Source: Notospermus geniculatus
Taxonomy: Eukaryota; Nemertea; Pilidiophora; Heteronemertea; Lineidae
Assembly: GCA_002633025.1 (NCBI GenBank)
Contig: NMRB01002764.1
Location: 1 to 64,000, forward strand
Direction: 5' to 3'
DNA: 64,000 nucleotides
Shown here: one piece after another, positions 10,397 to 25,300 of the stretch
Layout of the letters: the number at the start of each line of letters is the position of its first letter
Position numbering within the stretch: position 1 is the stretch's first letter
The notes under the pieces: model-generated
The model's input: the letters and a program-made list of their open reading frames with translations, nothing else
What the model was told of the DNA's origin: nothing
Databases searched by the model: none
Made by a program: the position numbers and the translations under genes

Positions 10397-13300
10397 CTGA
10401 AATGTATTATGACACCAATTTCACTTTCTTTTACCTACAGAGTGTTTACTGAAATGTTACAGAACTATATGTATTAGATTACCGCAGCACTGAGTGACTT
10501 ACGACCAACACATAATGAAATGGTCCATGGGCCACATGCTCACCCGTTTGAAAATAAGAGTTTAATGACAGAGAGAGGTGCATGTCAGTTACGAGCAATC
10601 TGGATCAAGTCATTCCCAAGTTGCAAGACTTCAATGATTTTTGGGTTATGCCACCTGGTGGTCATACTGGATGCCCGATCGAGCCAAAACTTCATATGCA
10701 TATATAAAGGTCATCTAGAGGGAGCCACATAGCACATTTATTTTGAGTGCTCTGGGTCAAGTCAATCCTAAGTTATAGCACATTTGATGATTTCTGGATT
10801 ATGCCACCTGGTTGCCATATTGGACTTTTAATCAGGCCGAAATTTGACGTGCTTGTATAGGTCATCTAGAGGGAGGTAAATATCAAGTTTGAGCACTTTT
10901 GGTCAAGCCGTTCCTGATTATAGCACTTTGATGATTTACAGGTTACGCCACCTGGCGGCCATATTGGATATCCGATCGCACCAAAGCTCGGTATTTTTGA
11001 AGGCACCCTCTAATACACGTTTATGCAAGATATGAAGATGCTCGGTGAAATAATGAAAAACTTTGGCAGGTTCGTTACTTTTTTGGAACTTTGACCTCTG
11101 CGACCTTGAAAAGTAGGTCAAATCAAAAACCTGTTATATATGTTCTGTATCCTAATTAGATACACCTATGATAAAAATTTCATCACCATCATTTTGGCGT
11201 CATGCCCCAATAAGGGTCTTTGCCATAAGACCCTTTGGAGATGATCCAGTCATTAGTTCAGGAGTTATTGCACTTTTTGTTTTTCTGGTTTTGGCCACCT
11301 GCAGGCCAAGCCAAGAATCTATTCGGACCGCAACTCGGTGTCATAGGTCATGTGACCTAGGGTATACAGGTACCAAGTTTCAGATCAATAGCTCCAGCGG
11401 TTATGAAACGTGCCCTGCTAACGGACGACAACGGACTCTGCACCACAACAAAAGCTCACAGGGGAGCTAAAAATGACAATTCCAATTTCAGGTGTATCAT
11501 ACCGCCACAGTACCTTGAGTTACACCGATAGTAAAACTCTGTCAACAACTTTATGATGTTTTGTTTATTCTTACCTGTCCCATCAAGGGGAACTCGTCAG
11601 GATATTTCTCCAGATTCAAAATCACAATATCACCTATCTCTACAAATCCATCAAATGAATATGTCTTGTTCTCAACCAACTCCACTTTATCATCATCCCT
11701 CTCATCAGCTCCCTCCTCCCCATCCTTCTGCTCAATGTCCTGCTGCTTCTTCTTCTTCTTAGTTGGTCGCTTTCCAACAAACACCTTTAAAAAACAGGGT
11801 TTCAAATTATTGTAACGGACTTGTGTAGGCCAACAGGTTAGCAACAATATTTTTTATCATGCATCTGCACTTGACACAGCCACCAATACAGTTTTTCCCC
11901 ATAATACCTACTATCAGCCAACTGCCAAGATGAATTCCTTATGCAAATAATGGTCTTTATGATTGTTAACAGTTAGGTCTGTTTTTACAGTATAACACCC
12001 AAGCTTGTTTTACTGTTATATACAGTACAGGTCACAATTGACATCCCTACGGCTTCGTGTAAGATACTCGTAAGTTACAAGTAACTTACGCGAAACTCAC
12101 GGCTTTGATTTTGAGTAACTTACCGCGTAACTCGCCTCGGAACTCACTGTGTTCATCACTGCGTAAATTTGCGTAACTCACCGCGTAACTCACCTCGTAG
12201 TTTACGCATAACATAGTTCGTGAGTTGTTGCGTAAGTTACGAGTGACTTATGCATAACTTACGCGAATTTAGGGATGTCAATTGTGACCGGTACTGTACC
12301 ACAAGTTGTTCATTATCATACCTCCGGACAGTCTTCCATTAATCGCTTCCTTATCTTCTGAAGGTGTTCATTCTCAACAACAAGTTCAGGTGGTTTCCTT
12401 GGTCTGTCTAGGAGTTGTAGCAAGCTCCAGGTGATGTCATCAGTTTCCACCACTTGTTTAGGCTGGAATGACAGAAATTACCTAATTTACCACTTAATTG
12501 CATAAAAACAACGGAAACTGGCATATTTATATAAAATTGGCATTATAAGTTATGTTTCACAACCAAATGTTACCGCCACATCAAATCAGGATTGAAGTGT
12601 TCCTGAACCGCCCGTACGAGCGACACAGCCATTGTTTTCATTTTCCTGTTCTACACCCTCCCGAAGACGATGATGAATGAGTGCCTGTCAATCATCGCCC
12701 GTCACCCGATTATTGTGGAATTTACTACGCGAGCTCACGTGACTAAGCAAGTTCTGATAGCTCAGAGCTGATTGTCAAAACAGTGTGCAAAACAGTGTGC
12801 AAAATGGCCGCCAGCCGCCAGTACACCGACTCGTATTTTCTAGGATTTTAGAGGATATACTGGGTCCTATTCCGAATACCGGTCAGTCGGCAATTTTCTA
12901 CAGCAATACATTTTAGGGCCCGCGGGGGGTCTTTTCTAATGCCTCGTTCGCTGCAGTTTACAATCAGACACGCCTCGCTTGCTGACCATATCCACTCAAC
13001 CCCATTCGGAGCCTCACCTGAAGCACTCAAGCATTGGAAAAAGCCACAGAATTAGCTGCCTTTTCATGCATTGCGAGATCTGCCTTCCGGCAATAGGCTC
13101 TCAATGTACGATGTTGTTGTGTGGCAATTCTAAAGCCGGACATGCTACTACATGTATACAGTACAGGTCACAATTGACATCCCTAAATTCGCGTAAGTTA
13201 CGTGTAACTTACGCAATCTCCCAAGCTATGTTATGCGTAACTTACGAGGTGAATTATGTGGTGTGTTACGCGAATTTCACTAGCTACGCAGTGATTTACG

Positions 13301-16300
13301 AGGCGAGTTACGCGATTTTGGCGAGTTACGCAGTGAGTTACGCGAAACGAAAGCCGTGAGTTAAGCGTAAGTTAAGGGTAACTTACGAGTAACTTACGCG
13401 AAGCCGTAGGGATGTCAATTGTGATCTGTACTGTACATGCCCCTGTATGTCAATTGTTCCACTTTCAGAATTTCTAGTTTGGCAGGTTTTTTGTTGACTT
13501 TTTCTGCCTAGGGTAAAAAACTCCAGTGCAGTGCCAGTCATCTGTAAGTGAAATTGGCTTTTGGGATAGTAATGGGACGTCACCTGTGATCTGCACCGTA
13601 GAAATAAACAATTATCCAACTGACCTCCAAGTATAACCTTGTACTCCGATGGAAATCGACCCACCACTGTCGGTACATTTCTGGGATCCTTTCTCCATAG
13701 CTGGTTGGTATTGTTTTTTCCAGCTCTTCAAATCCCCATTTTCTCGGGAATGGTCGAACTGTCTTTGGCTTTAAAGCCATATCTGGTACTGCCTGGAACA
13801 ATATTTCACCAATAAATAGGGAGACTAGTTTACTACCAGCTGGAGGAAGGAAATATCTAATAGTAACATGTTGACGTTTACATAATTGGTACTTCAGAAA
13901 CCCTAATTGGTCGGGTTTTTAAGGAAAATCATCATCTTTGGGCATGGTCCTGACCTCCACCACAAAATTTTTTTTCATCAAGTATAGGATATAATCTTCA
14001 ATCCTCATTATCAGAATCATCAAAGATAATCCCTTCTGAATCATTTACAATGGAAAAATTTGCCGCTAGAAGCATTTTCAAACAGAGAAAGTCGTACCGG
14101 TAATTCATTAGGCGTGGCCGCCATATTGTCATTTTCATCCGGTTTCTCCTAAGGTCAGAACCTCATGCACGCTGCAGGCGGAACGAAAGTAGTGCCATGT
14201 ACAGCGGGAGTTGTCAAGTATCAGAGCTGCCAACCCCTGAGTCATGCATTCGTAATTTTTCCAGAAATATCCGGATTTTTTGGGGGTATTTCAGTACTCT
14301 CAGTTCGGATTGATTCCAGGGGTTTAGGTAACCATGAAAACGTGCGTAGGCCCCGTTTTGCGGTCAAATCTTGCATCATCACTGATCATCTTCACTTGTC
14401 GGAAATCTTAGTGAAAACGCAAGTGAAATCTTGCACAATACTAACATAGGCCTATGCATGCCAAAAAATCCCCAGATACAGACCACACACACTATTTTAT
14501 GCTTATGAAGGGTCAACTATGCCAGAAGCAGTTGAAAACATGCTAAACTTCCACAATTAGAATGCAAATTCTGATGAGATTGCCGCCATGCCACAGTCAT
14601 GGCCGCCATGTTGCATCTTTCCAGGTCTCAATACACAGTTTGGTGAGCTGGTGAGCATGTGTGGTCTCACTGCACAGTTTTGGCAGACGTGGTTAAATCG
14701 TACTTTTGAAGGGTACTTCCGTATCGTCCGTACTGGGGGTGATTTTCCGGACTAAATACGGAAAATATGGGAGGGTTGGTAGCTCTGAAGTAAGGTTTAT
14801 TCAGCTTAAATTACAATAAAACCTCGCAAACACTAACAGGCATGAAAATCAGCATACGCTGTGCCCGCACATATTCTGGAGTGACCATTTAGGAACATGG
14901 GTGGTCAGACGAATGTGTTTGTGAGTGACCATGAAGAGGGTAAACCAGTCCGCCCACCTTCATGCGTTAATGTTGTAGTGTGATGTGCCATCAGCCTCAG
15001 CTGATTACATCAATTCCTGAAGAAAAGATCTGCAGATCTTCTGTCACCTATCATACCTTCATACACTGGATGCCATTCTTGAATTCCTGTGACATGACTT
15101 CTTTGTCTCCTCCAATTAATTCCATGTCATGTCCTTCTTCATTAGGGCGCCACGAATCAGTTACCCATTTCCTGAAAACAAATCAAGTCCTTTTTTGTAA
15201 GCATGTCATATTGATGTGATTTCTGTACCACAAGGATTACCTCAATCGATCAGCACCCACTTGATTGTTAAACACAAGAATACAAGCCCATCGATTAGTG
15301 GTCATGGTGATTGGCATCACAAATGAATGAATGATATTCTATAATGTGGTTGACATCATCATGCAGCACAACGCTGACATCTCGCTCACCAACTTAAATC
15401 AAAGCCCAAGAATTGAACGAGAACTCTTGAAAGGTGTTTGGGACTTAAGGTCGATCTATAGTCATTGGGCTTTCCACCAGACGACCGCATTCCAAGCGAC
15501 CCATTGGCGTGTAACTGAATGAATCATAATGAATAATAATTGCCTCTAGTCTGTTCGTCAATTTTCGGCCGCGTTAGCACTCAAATAGATTTTATTGTTG
15601 TCAGAGGCCTTGGCATTCAATGGTCTGCTGATTTGTGCACGTAATATTTGGAAACGCACTTTATTGAACGCGAGTTGAAAATAGTAAACAAACCCACGTG
15701 AAGAATAAGTTTCAAAATTGTGAGCAGTTTTTCTCCTACTTTTAATTTATAAACATTTTTCAAATTTTGAAAACGGAAATGTGTTGTTCACCAAATGGAG
15801 CTTGTCCATATAACAGCCGATTCTGGGTTTTTAAGTAGATGCCCGCAAAAATTACGAAACAGAGAAAATTTTGTGGAGTAAAAGCCAACTTTGTTAATTA
15901 TAAGCTTAAAGCCTCAGTGTATTGAATTCAGAAAGTGCTTACGTCCTCCGACGTTAGTGTAGTGTTAAATGTACTACGCTCTATCTGAATGCATTGGAGC
16001 TCTATCTGCAGTTTTTTCGTTGTGTGCTGAAAACTAGGTCTTGATTCATTCAATACTGTGAGGCTTTAATTAGCATATTTTTTAAAAATCTGCAGTTATA
16101 CCGACATGCGCTAGGTATGGATGAATTTGCTCGGTGAAATAATGACAAACTGTGGCAGGTTCGTCACTTTTGTCGAACTTTGACCACTGTGACCTTGAAA
16201 AGTACGTCAAATCAAAAACCCGTTACACATGTCATGTATCCTCATTAGATACATGACAAAAATTTGGATATGATCCAGTCATTAGTTCAGGAGTTATTGC

Positions 16301-19300
16301 ACTTTTTGTGTTTTTGGTTTTGGCCACCTAGTGGCCAAGCCAACAATCGAACCGGGCCAAAACTTGGTGTCATGGGTCATCTGACCTTGGGCTATGTATG
16401 TACCAAGTTTCAGATCAATATCCCCAGCAGTTACGAAACATGCCCTGCTAACGGAACACGACGCCGGACGCTGCACCATCGTAATAGCTCACCCGATGAG
16501 CTAAAAAATGGTGACACCATTCTGGAAACACTGAGTGGAAATGAGACAGGTGATGTTTACTTCTGTTACATTGTGATCTCAATATGGTCAGCACACTGAT
16601 AGGATGAAGCTTCTAAGTTCCAGGCTCAGGGCAAAGAATTGCAAATTCTGAGTCGATCTGATCCAGTGTTACAGGGATCAAATTGAACAGTGTTACAGGG
16701 ATCAAATTTTCCCTGGAATCAAGTCCGGTCCTGTTGTTTAGTCAGGGATTAGAATATGTCATGTGGAGTTGCATTCATAGGACGTTTATTCCTGTCACAC
16801 CACCTGCATCCCGATCATGTAGGACGCTACGTCAAAGACATGGAGGGTCACAGTCAGCTAAGACACAAAACTGGTTGGTATGGGTCACTGAGAATCCACC
16901 TCGCTGACATTCTTTGCACTGCTTCTGTGAATGCTATGAAGGGTAAACTCTGTCCCAATTAAACATTCCACACAGGCAAGCCTACGGCATCTTCGAAGCC
17001 TATATTTATAATTTCTTACCTATAGAACATCTGCGTAATGCCATCAACTCTTTTGAAGAGGAAATGATGGGGTTTGCTATGGTTTCCCCACTGGTTCTCC
17101 ATCACTGGTGTAAGCCATTCCTTGATGTCCAGCACCTCCACTAATCTCGTCACATTAACATTTGGCGTATAGGACTTGTGAATAGTATCCTTTAAAGCTA
17201 GAAAAGATCAGGTCAATACTCAAACTTTGTCCAACATCAGCGTTCTCCACCACTACCCATTCTATTTAATTAAGGCTGTGCATCCCACCTAACTATGGTG
17301 GGGCAAAAGTGGCCTTTTAATGCCAAAATCTCACTCCGTAGAAAAGAATTCATGAACCCTCATCAGATGTACATTTAGCTGCGGTACATGCTTGACAAGA
17401 ATTTGGTTTGGACCTGACCAATAGTAAATGCTAAATAGTTCTTAAAAGTTTCTGCAGAACTTACCATCAAGAGTGTAGACATCCGTATGCTTTATCTTTG
17501 TGGAAATCCTGCTGAACAACTGGTCCACATCCTCGTGGGTGTGACCCACAGGTAAGAAGGAGAAGTGTACCTAGAATTGTAATGGGCATGGCTTAGTGAC
17601 AGTGACAGTGTTCATATGTGAGTGACATACTGGTACTGGAATTACATGTAATACAATCAGCTAACGGAAACAAACTGCCAACAAGAGCAACGCAGAGCGT
17701 GGCATATGCCCCCGACAAGTTAATCTCTGGAAACTGATTTCAAGATATCCACCATAGGAGCTGGTCATAGAAGCCCTCACCTCAGCGACAGCTTCAGGAA
17801 CCGTTATGCGTCCTAGTTATGTTAGTTATTGACATCTTATTGACATCATGCATTTCATGGAGGCCTACATAAAGTACACAGGTTATTGTAATAGCATTTT
17901 TTGCTGTATCACCAATGGGACCATTGTCCCGAAGCTGGTTGTATAAAAGAGCTGACTGTAGTGTGTTTTCTGAGTTCACACATAAGTACTGGGTTTTTAC
18001 TTACTTCATCGAAAATTCCAAGTTCGACTATCAGCCATCCAAGAGAGAGAACAAATCGATTTTTGTTCTCCCGGAAGCAGTTGTCCAGTTGGACATGAAT
18101 TTTTCGAGCAGGCTTGTTCCTGTATCGGACGATTATATCTAGCAAGATGTTCATTGTAAGATTTGCATCATGCGGATACTCGGTCAAATCGATATAGACG
18201 TGGGCTTCCTTCCCTTCCTTACAATCAGTGTGCACCAAAACACCTGAAAAAATATGAAGACAATGCAACATCTAATGGAATTCCAGATCCAGAACAATGA
18301 AATGAAGACGGTTTTCCCTCACTCAGATATTTTTTTTAGTTCAACACTTCATACTACCAGCAAGTGACATGTCTTCTACTTTCATTCTAGGAATGTTTTC
18401 GACCCCTTTGGCCAGACTTCTTTGATCAGAGTTCAAGGACAGTGTGCCCCGTAGGGGTGCAAGCTGTTTTGTGGGCTTTCAGAGTTTCGTAACTAAGGCT
18501 GTCGAACACCCTTTCTTCACTTCTTTCGTGCCAACAAGGAAATGATTATTCAAACCACCTCTTTCCTTTCATTTCCCTCATCTACAGGGAGCCACGGAGC
18601 ACATATTGCATGCTCTGGGCAAGTCGTTCCTGAGTTAAAGCCACACATTATGCACAGCTACTCACTCCCAGTTCGGCCGAAATCATAGTGCAACCTCATT
18701 TACAGGCGTGCGTAATGTATAATTACCTTAGAACCACCTATTATAGTATTATCCTACATCAAGGTTTGGGAACCCTCAAACCTGCTTGGAAGTCTCACGC
18801 AGCCAGACGTTCTGGCCCGCAGTGCTGCTACACGATCCCCAGATTCGAAACAGCGGCTGGGTGACCGAGACTATGCTGCGTGTTGCGCTGTCATACCTGC
18901 TAGAGGGTCGCCGATTATGACCCATCTGTCTATACTGGCAGCACGTTTGATGATTTTTGGGTTACGTCACCTGGCGGCCATATTGGAAGTTTAATCGGCC
19001 GAAATTTCACGTGCTTGTAAAGGTTTTTGGTTTTGGCCACCTGGAGGCCAAGCAAAGAAGCGAATCTGACTGAAGCTTGGTGTCAGGACATTTGACCTTG
19101 GGGTACATATGTACCAAGTTTCAGATCAATAGCTCTAGCGGTTCCGAAACGTGCCCTGCTAACAGACGACAACGGACGTTGCACCACAACAAAAGCTCAG
19201 AGGTGAGTTAAAAACTATTCGGGACATTGCTGACGTATGGTCGTCTTGAATGTTTGTCATGTAACTGAGGCGCTCGCCAAGCAGGGCATAGTTGGCCAGA

Positions 19301-22300
19301 TGAAGTGCTTGCCTGATTGAATGATGCCACTGAATGGATTTTCGACTAGCTTTTACTGACCTACACAATACATGTTTAATTCTTCACTTGCAACCACTTC
19401 GAGGCACCTGCTTGAAAGAAGCACGAACATGGGTTCCACAGAGACTATATGCTTTTCCAGAAGCATAACTAACCTGTTATATGGGTCTTAAGGCGGAGCA
19501 AGCCTGCCGTTGATTTTGACTCCTTTACAAGGTGAGGTACATCAGTCTTCGACTGATCCATTCCATCAATGATGACGGCTATCCACTCCTCGGGATTCTG
19601 TTGCGCAGCAATTCTTCTTGTATGATAGTGACGTCTTTCTATCCTGAAATAATTTACATTCTGAATTATAGCTAGGAAAAACAATGTATGACACTATATC
19701 CCTGTCTGCAACCATATTTCTGGTGTTATGTGATGGCAAAATTTTGGCATTTAGGTTGAAATCAATGAGCTCTCACCACCAAATAATACTATTTATTTGC
19801 CCCATTTAGATCCATAACCACGGTTCTAATTTAAACACAGGTTGAACACATGTTTCTCTGACAAGTTGAAACAGAATAGACAAGGCAATTACAGTGGAAC
19901 CGTCCTTAGCGGACACCTCTGCCAGGAGGACAGTTCTCTTTTAAGGACACTAAAGTTCAATCCCAAATTGACCGTTTCTATTCAGTTTGAACTCTGTAAT
20001 CAGGACACCTCTCACCGGAAGCAGCCAGCTGTACATACTGCCAAAATATGGCAGCAAAGTTTATGCGGACCAATACACAGGAAAATCCACGCGATTGGTG
20101 CTCGATCAAGAATGACTGGGCCCACTATATGCATCGAATTTGGCTGTAGTGACACCTATTGGTCAACTCACTGACAGCTCCTATTAAGGACACCCGTTTG
20201 TTAGTCCCAGAGGTGTCCTTATTAGAGAGGTTCCATTGTATTAGTTTTTAGACCCAGTGACAGATAGCACAGTAGATATTCCCCGTACAGGATTTTTTAA
20301 CACAGGAGAGCTCCTCCCTACAGTGGCACCTATTGTCGCGTCTGTGACTATAGACTATGGATGTGCGCAGTCGGTTTTTGAAATAAAAATGTTCATGGAC
20401 CTGCTATCTGTAACCAACAATATGAACAAGCATGTTTCTTCGCCAGGTAAAAGCAGCAGTAATTTGAACAATTAATATAAGATTAACATAAAGATTAACA
20501 TACTCTGCTTGTTTCTTGTGCATCACCAACATGGCAGCTGCTTCCTTCCTTTCTTTCTCCGTACCGAGTTTTCGCTGATGCTCATCAAGCACAACACAAT
20601 CTGTGCACTGGGAAAATGTACTTGGCTAAGATGAAGAAAAAAATAAAATATTTCAATAATTCAAAACAATATTTCAATAATTCAAATGAAATGGTCCATG
20701 GACCATGTGCTCACCCGTTTGAACATAATAGTGTAATGACAGAGAGAGGTGCATGTCAGTTATGAGCAATCTGGGTCAAGTCATTCCCAAGTTGCAGGAC
20801 TTCAATGATTTTGGGGTTATGCCACCTGGCGGCCATATTGGATGTCCGATTGGGCCAAAACTTCACATGCACATAAAGGTCATCTAGAGGGAGCCACATA
20901 GCACATTTGAGCACTCTGGTTCAAGTCGTTCCTGAGTTATAGCAAATTTGATGACTTTCGGGTTACGCCACCNTCATGCTTTTAAGGGAAAGTGCACAAT
21001 CGACCTCTTTTTTGGAGCTAAGCTGCCCCACTACTCGGGATTCTGTTGCGCAGCAATTCTTCTTGTATGATAGTGACGTCTTTCTATCCTGAAATAATTT
21101 GCATTCTGAATTATAGCTAGGAAAAACAATGTATGACACTATATCCCTGTCTGCAACCATATTTCTGGTGTTATGTGATGGCAAAATTTTGGCATTTAGG
21201 TTGAAATCAATGAGCTATCACCACCAAATAATACTATTTATTTGCCCCATCGAGATCCATAACCACGGTGCTAATTTAAACACAGGTTGAACACATGTTT
21301 CTCTGACAAGTTGAAACAGAATAGACAAGGCAATTACAGTGGAACCATCCTTAGCAGACACCTCTGCCAGAAGGACAGTTTTCTTTTAAGGGCACTAAAG
21401 TTCAGTCCCAAATTGACCGTTTCTATTCAGTTTGAACTCTGTAATACAGAGTTCAAACATCAGGACACCTCTCACCGGAAGCAGCCAGCTGTACATACTG
21501 CCAAAATATGGCAGCAAAGTTCATGCGGACCAATACACAGGATAATCCACGCGATTGGTGCTGGATCAAGAATGACTGGGCCCACTATATGCATCAAATT
21601 GGGCTGTAGTGACACCTATTGGTCAACTCACTGACAGCTCCTATTAAGGACACCCGTTTGTTAGTCCCAGAGGTGTCCTTATTAGAGAGGTTCCACTGTA
21701 TTAGTTTTTAGACCCAGCGACAGATAGCACAGTAGATATTCCCCATACAGGATTTTTTAACACAGGAGAGCTCATCCCTACAGTGGCACCTATCGCCGAG
21801 TCTGTGACTATAGACTATGGATGTGCGCAGTAGGTTTTTGAAATAAAAATGTTCAAGGACCTGCTATCTGTAACCAACAATATGAACAAGCATGTTTCTT
21901 CGCCAGGTAAAAGCAGCAGCAATTTGAACAATTAATATAAGATTAACATAAAGATTAACATACTCTGCTTGTTTCTTGTGCATCACCAACATGGCAGCAG
22001 CTTCCTTCCTTTCTTTCTCCGTACCGAGTTTTCGCTGATGCTCATCAAGCACAACACAATCTGTGCACTGGGAAAATGTACTTGGCTAAGATGAAGAAAA
22101 AAACAAAATATTTCAATAATTCAAAACAATATTTCAATAATTCAAAATAGTGCAAATGGCATTGCACCCGCTTGGTGGTAGAAATCATCTATAGGCGACC
22201 CAACTTGAGCCATATCACTTTTTATCAGTCCTTTAGATTCCCCTGGAGCCCAGACACCGTCTATTTTTTTTACGTAAATTGGGGCCATTTTATCGCGTAT

Positions 22301-25300
22301 TCATCCCCATCTTGCACACATCATTCACCAAGGATACTGGGTTTTGTAGTTAATGACTCATGCAAACTCTGTGCCCTGCATTAGTGGCGCACGTTCTCTA
22401 TGATTCGTAAAAAATAAAGATGTTACAGAGTGCTAACAAACCAACTTTTTATGCACATACTACAGACTAATGCACGACAGACCATACTCAATTACCCCAG
22501 CCACAGCACTGCTGAGCCCTGAGGCCAAGCGGGCTAAAATCCACTGCCCTCAACTTTACTGCGATTGGTATACACCACACACCAGGCATAACTTAAATTA
22601 TGTACTGGGTGATTCTGGATTTTCTGACTTAGATCTTGGAGAGTTTCCCAGTAACTTCTTGACATACTGGGCCGATTTCACAAAGGGCATTTTAAACTAA
22701 AAATCAGCATTTTAATGTAGTTATTCGGGTTCAATTGGCCCAAAAAAGCATTTTTTCCTTCCTGTATGGCGCTTGATCGGCGGTGTTTACCTGCAGGATT
22801 ACCACACACATTGGCGTGACAAAAGAAAACAGTTGAATGACTCTAAACAAGGCCTCTTGAGCGTTCACATTCATTTTTCCTCGCAGGAATGTTAAATGCA
22901 TGTTATTATCCTGCAGGTAAACCCCACCGACCAAGCACCGTACAGGCAGCAAAACAATACTTTTCGAGGCCTTTAACCTCAATAACTATACATTAAAACT
23001 GTGACTTAGTTCAAGTGCCCTTTGCGAAATCAGCCCTATGTGTACTTGGGCAAGGCACTTCGTTCTAAACTGCTTCTCCCACCAACATGTTGTTAGTAGA
23101 ACGGATGACAACATAACAAGTTACATTTATAAAGTTCTTTTTGCACATTTTGGCCCGTATTCTAGAAGCCTCCTTAACTCAAAGGTCCACTTAAAAGCTG
23201 ACGTCTCCAAACAAAAGCCCGGTGGTCGAGTGGTTAGCGCGCTTGACTTCCAAACTGTGCAATGGGTCGGCGCGGGTTCGACTCCGGGCGAAGGCATATA
23301 ATGGGGAGCGCCAATTGGTCACGTGATGACTACTGATAGAGCAGACGAGACACCTAGCGTTGACCTAGGCCCATTGTTCGAGAGATGCGGTTCACCAAGC
23401 ACGGCCAATCACACCTTGAATCGTCATGAATAATAGGTGGCATTGGTGTACTATCAGTTCAAAACCACGCGTATATTCTCGCGTGGTCTGCGTGATCGGT
23501 GTTCCCTATTGTGAAACAAAATGTGAAAAACTCGAGGGTCCGATGTACCTGAGTGTCTATGCCAGGGCAAGTAAAAGACCCCACACAGGTGGACTGTAGC
23601 TTGTCGTGGACTCCATACCTCCGGCAAAAACCCAACAGGGTTACGACGCCGGTAAATGATATGATCTGATATGATAAAAAGCCCCCATGCGACGAGCAAG
23701 AGAATTGCAAGCGCCTTACACCTCAAACGAAGGCTCAGAACATGATATACCCCACGACGCCAGGAGGGCGCCACCAAAAATAGATACTCTCATCTATTTT
23801 GGCGCCACCTTATTTGTTTTCAGGCAACGGAGCTGGGGGCTTTTTGTTCGGAGACGTCAGCTTTACGCTTTTGTATTCTGCGCTGCAAACAATAGCCAAA
23901 AGGTAAACCTTAGTCAGAGTTAAGGAAGCTTCTAGAATACGGCCCTTTCATTTTCAACTTACCTTTCCTACAATGTAATTCGCAAAGTGTTTTTTCCATA
24001 ACTGGAGGAAGTACTTATACGCAATTTTTTCTTTCTCTTTGAAGATGTCGTTGATCATCCTCTCATAGTAATGCTTTTTTGAGTCGCAAACAGGAAGATA
24101 AACTTTGTTTACATGTGGCATGAAATCGCCCATAAAATTCTTCCCGGAAGTTCATGCTAGCTATCTTCGTCACTGTTGTCGGTACGAAAGTAAGACGCGA
24201 GTCTCACCTGGACCTGTTCCGAGGGAGCCGTTGTGACAATTAAATGAAGACATATAAAATCGACACAACAACCTGGATTGACTTGATCTGGAGCTGGGCT
24301 CTTATCATCTTTATATTTGGTGTTGAATGAGTCGTACTGCATCGTTGGCAGAACTGGCAGTTCACTGTTCTCAGCCGATTTCAGGAGGCGGTAGTACTTA
24401 TTTCAATGTCAAAAAATGCCGGATTGTGCTTTTTTAGCCATTTAAATTCAATTCAAGTGCTTTCTGCACATATTGTCTTTGAACAGCAAATTCCTTGCTT
24501 GTGTCATTTTTCCCCTCCCTACGGACCCGTAAGATGTTGATTTCTTCAGGAAGGCGTGGCATAATTTTTGAAACTTCATGAATGGCTTGAGGAAATGTAA
24601 CGCAGTGGCCATTTGCCGCTATTCCTCCATGTTTTAGCATGTGTACTTTGATGGCTGGAGAAATTCGGGAGATAAGTTGCATCTCTACTGTAGTGAGGTC
24701 TTGGAGTTCTTCTGGGACAAGGCGTGGATCCATATTGTTAATGATAACTTGCATTGTTTATGAACCATTCATGCTATCCTAATAACTGTTTTATTAACAA
24801 ACAACATTAGGTTATCTGAATTGTTCATCCTCATCCAGGGCGTAGGGGCCATACCCTATCATGCCTATGGAACCATCAATTGCATATTCTGTTCAAAATG
24901 AATCTTTCGTCTTCTTTTAGTCAGTTCTCATGGTTAGGCTATAGGGCAGCCTAGAAGTATGAGAAGTTGGACCTTCACTTTTTCCATCCATGCCCCACTC
25001 ATTTTTGCAACACTGGATCCAGCCCCGTCAATGGGGCTATCCAGGGAAAACTACACCACCAGGTGGCTCTTCTGCACTATAAGTCCTAGTGTCACTGTTT
25101 GCAACATGGCAGAGTATGGAAGGTGGACTGTTCAGAAACTTAAAAATAGAGTTATCAACAGAGGAGCGTCACTTACAGGCAGAAAAAGTGATCTAATCAT
25201 TTTCAACCTCAGATGCCTCCGTCATTGACGTAATCATCATATCAGACTTGATATTTTGTCCACCACACTCTTATCTGATGGCACAAATCGGCTCCTATAA

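Noticed and set aside
16264-16599. 111-codon plus-strand frame
   Set aside because: It lies within R1, and the same region in other R1 copies has stops, so it is not conserved as coding.
23217-23300. tRNA gene with long variable arm
   Set aside because: The anticodon stem is mismatched and the segment is an insertion absent from the homologous copy, so a SINE head is more likely.
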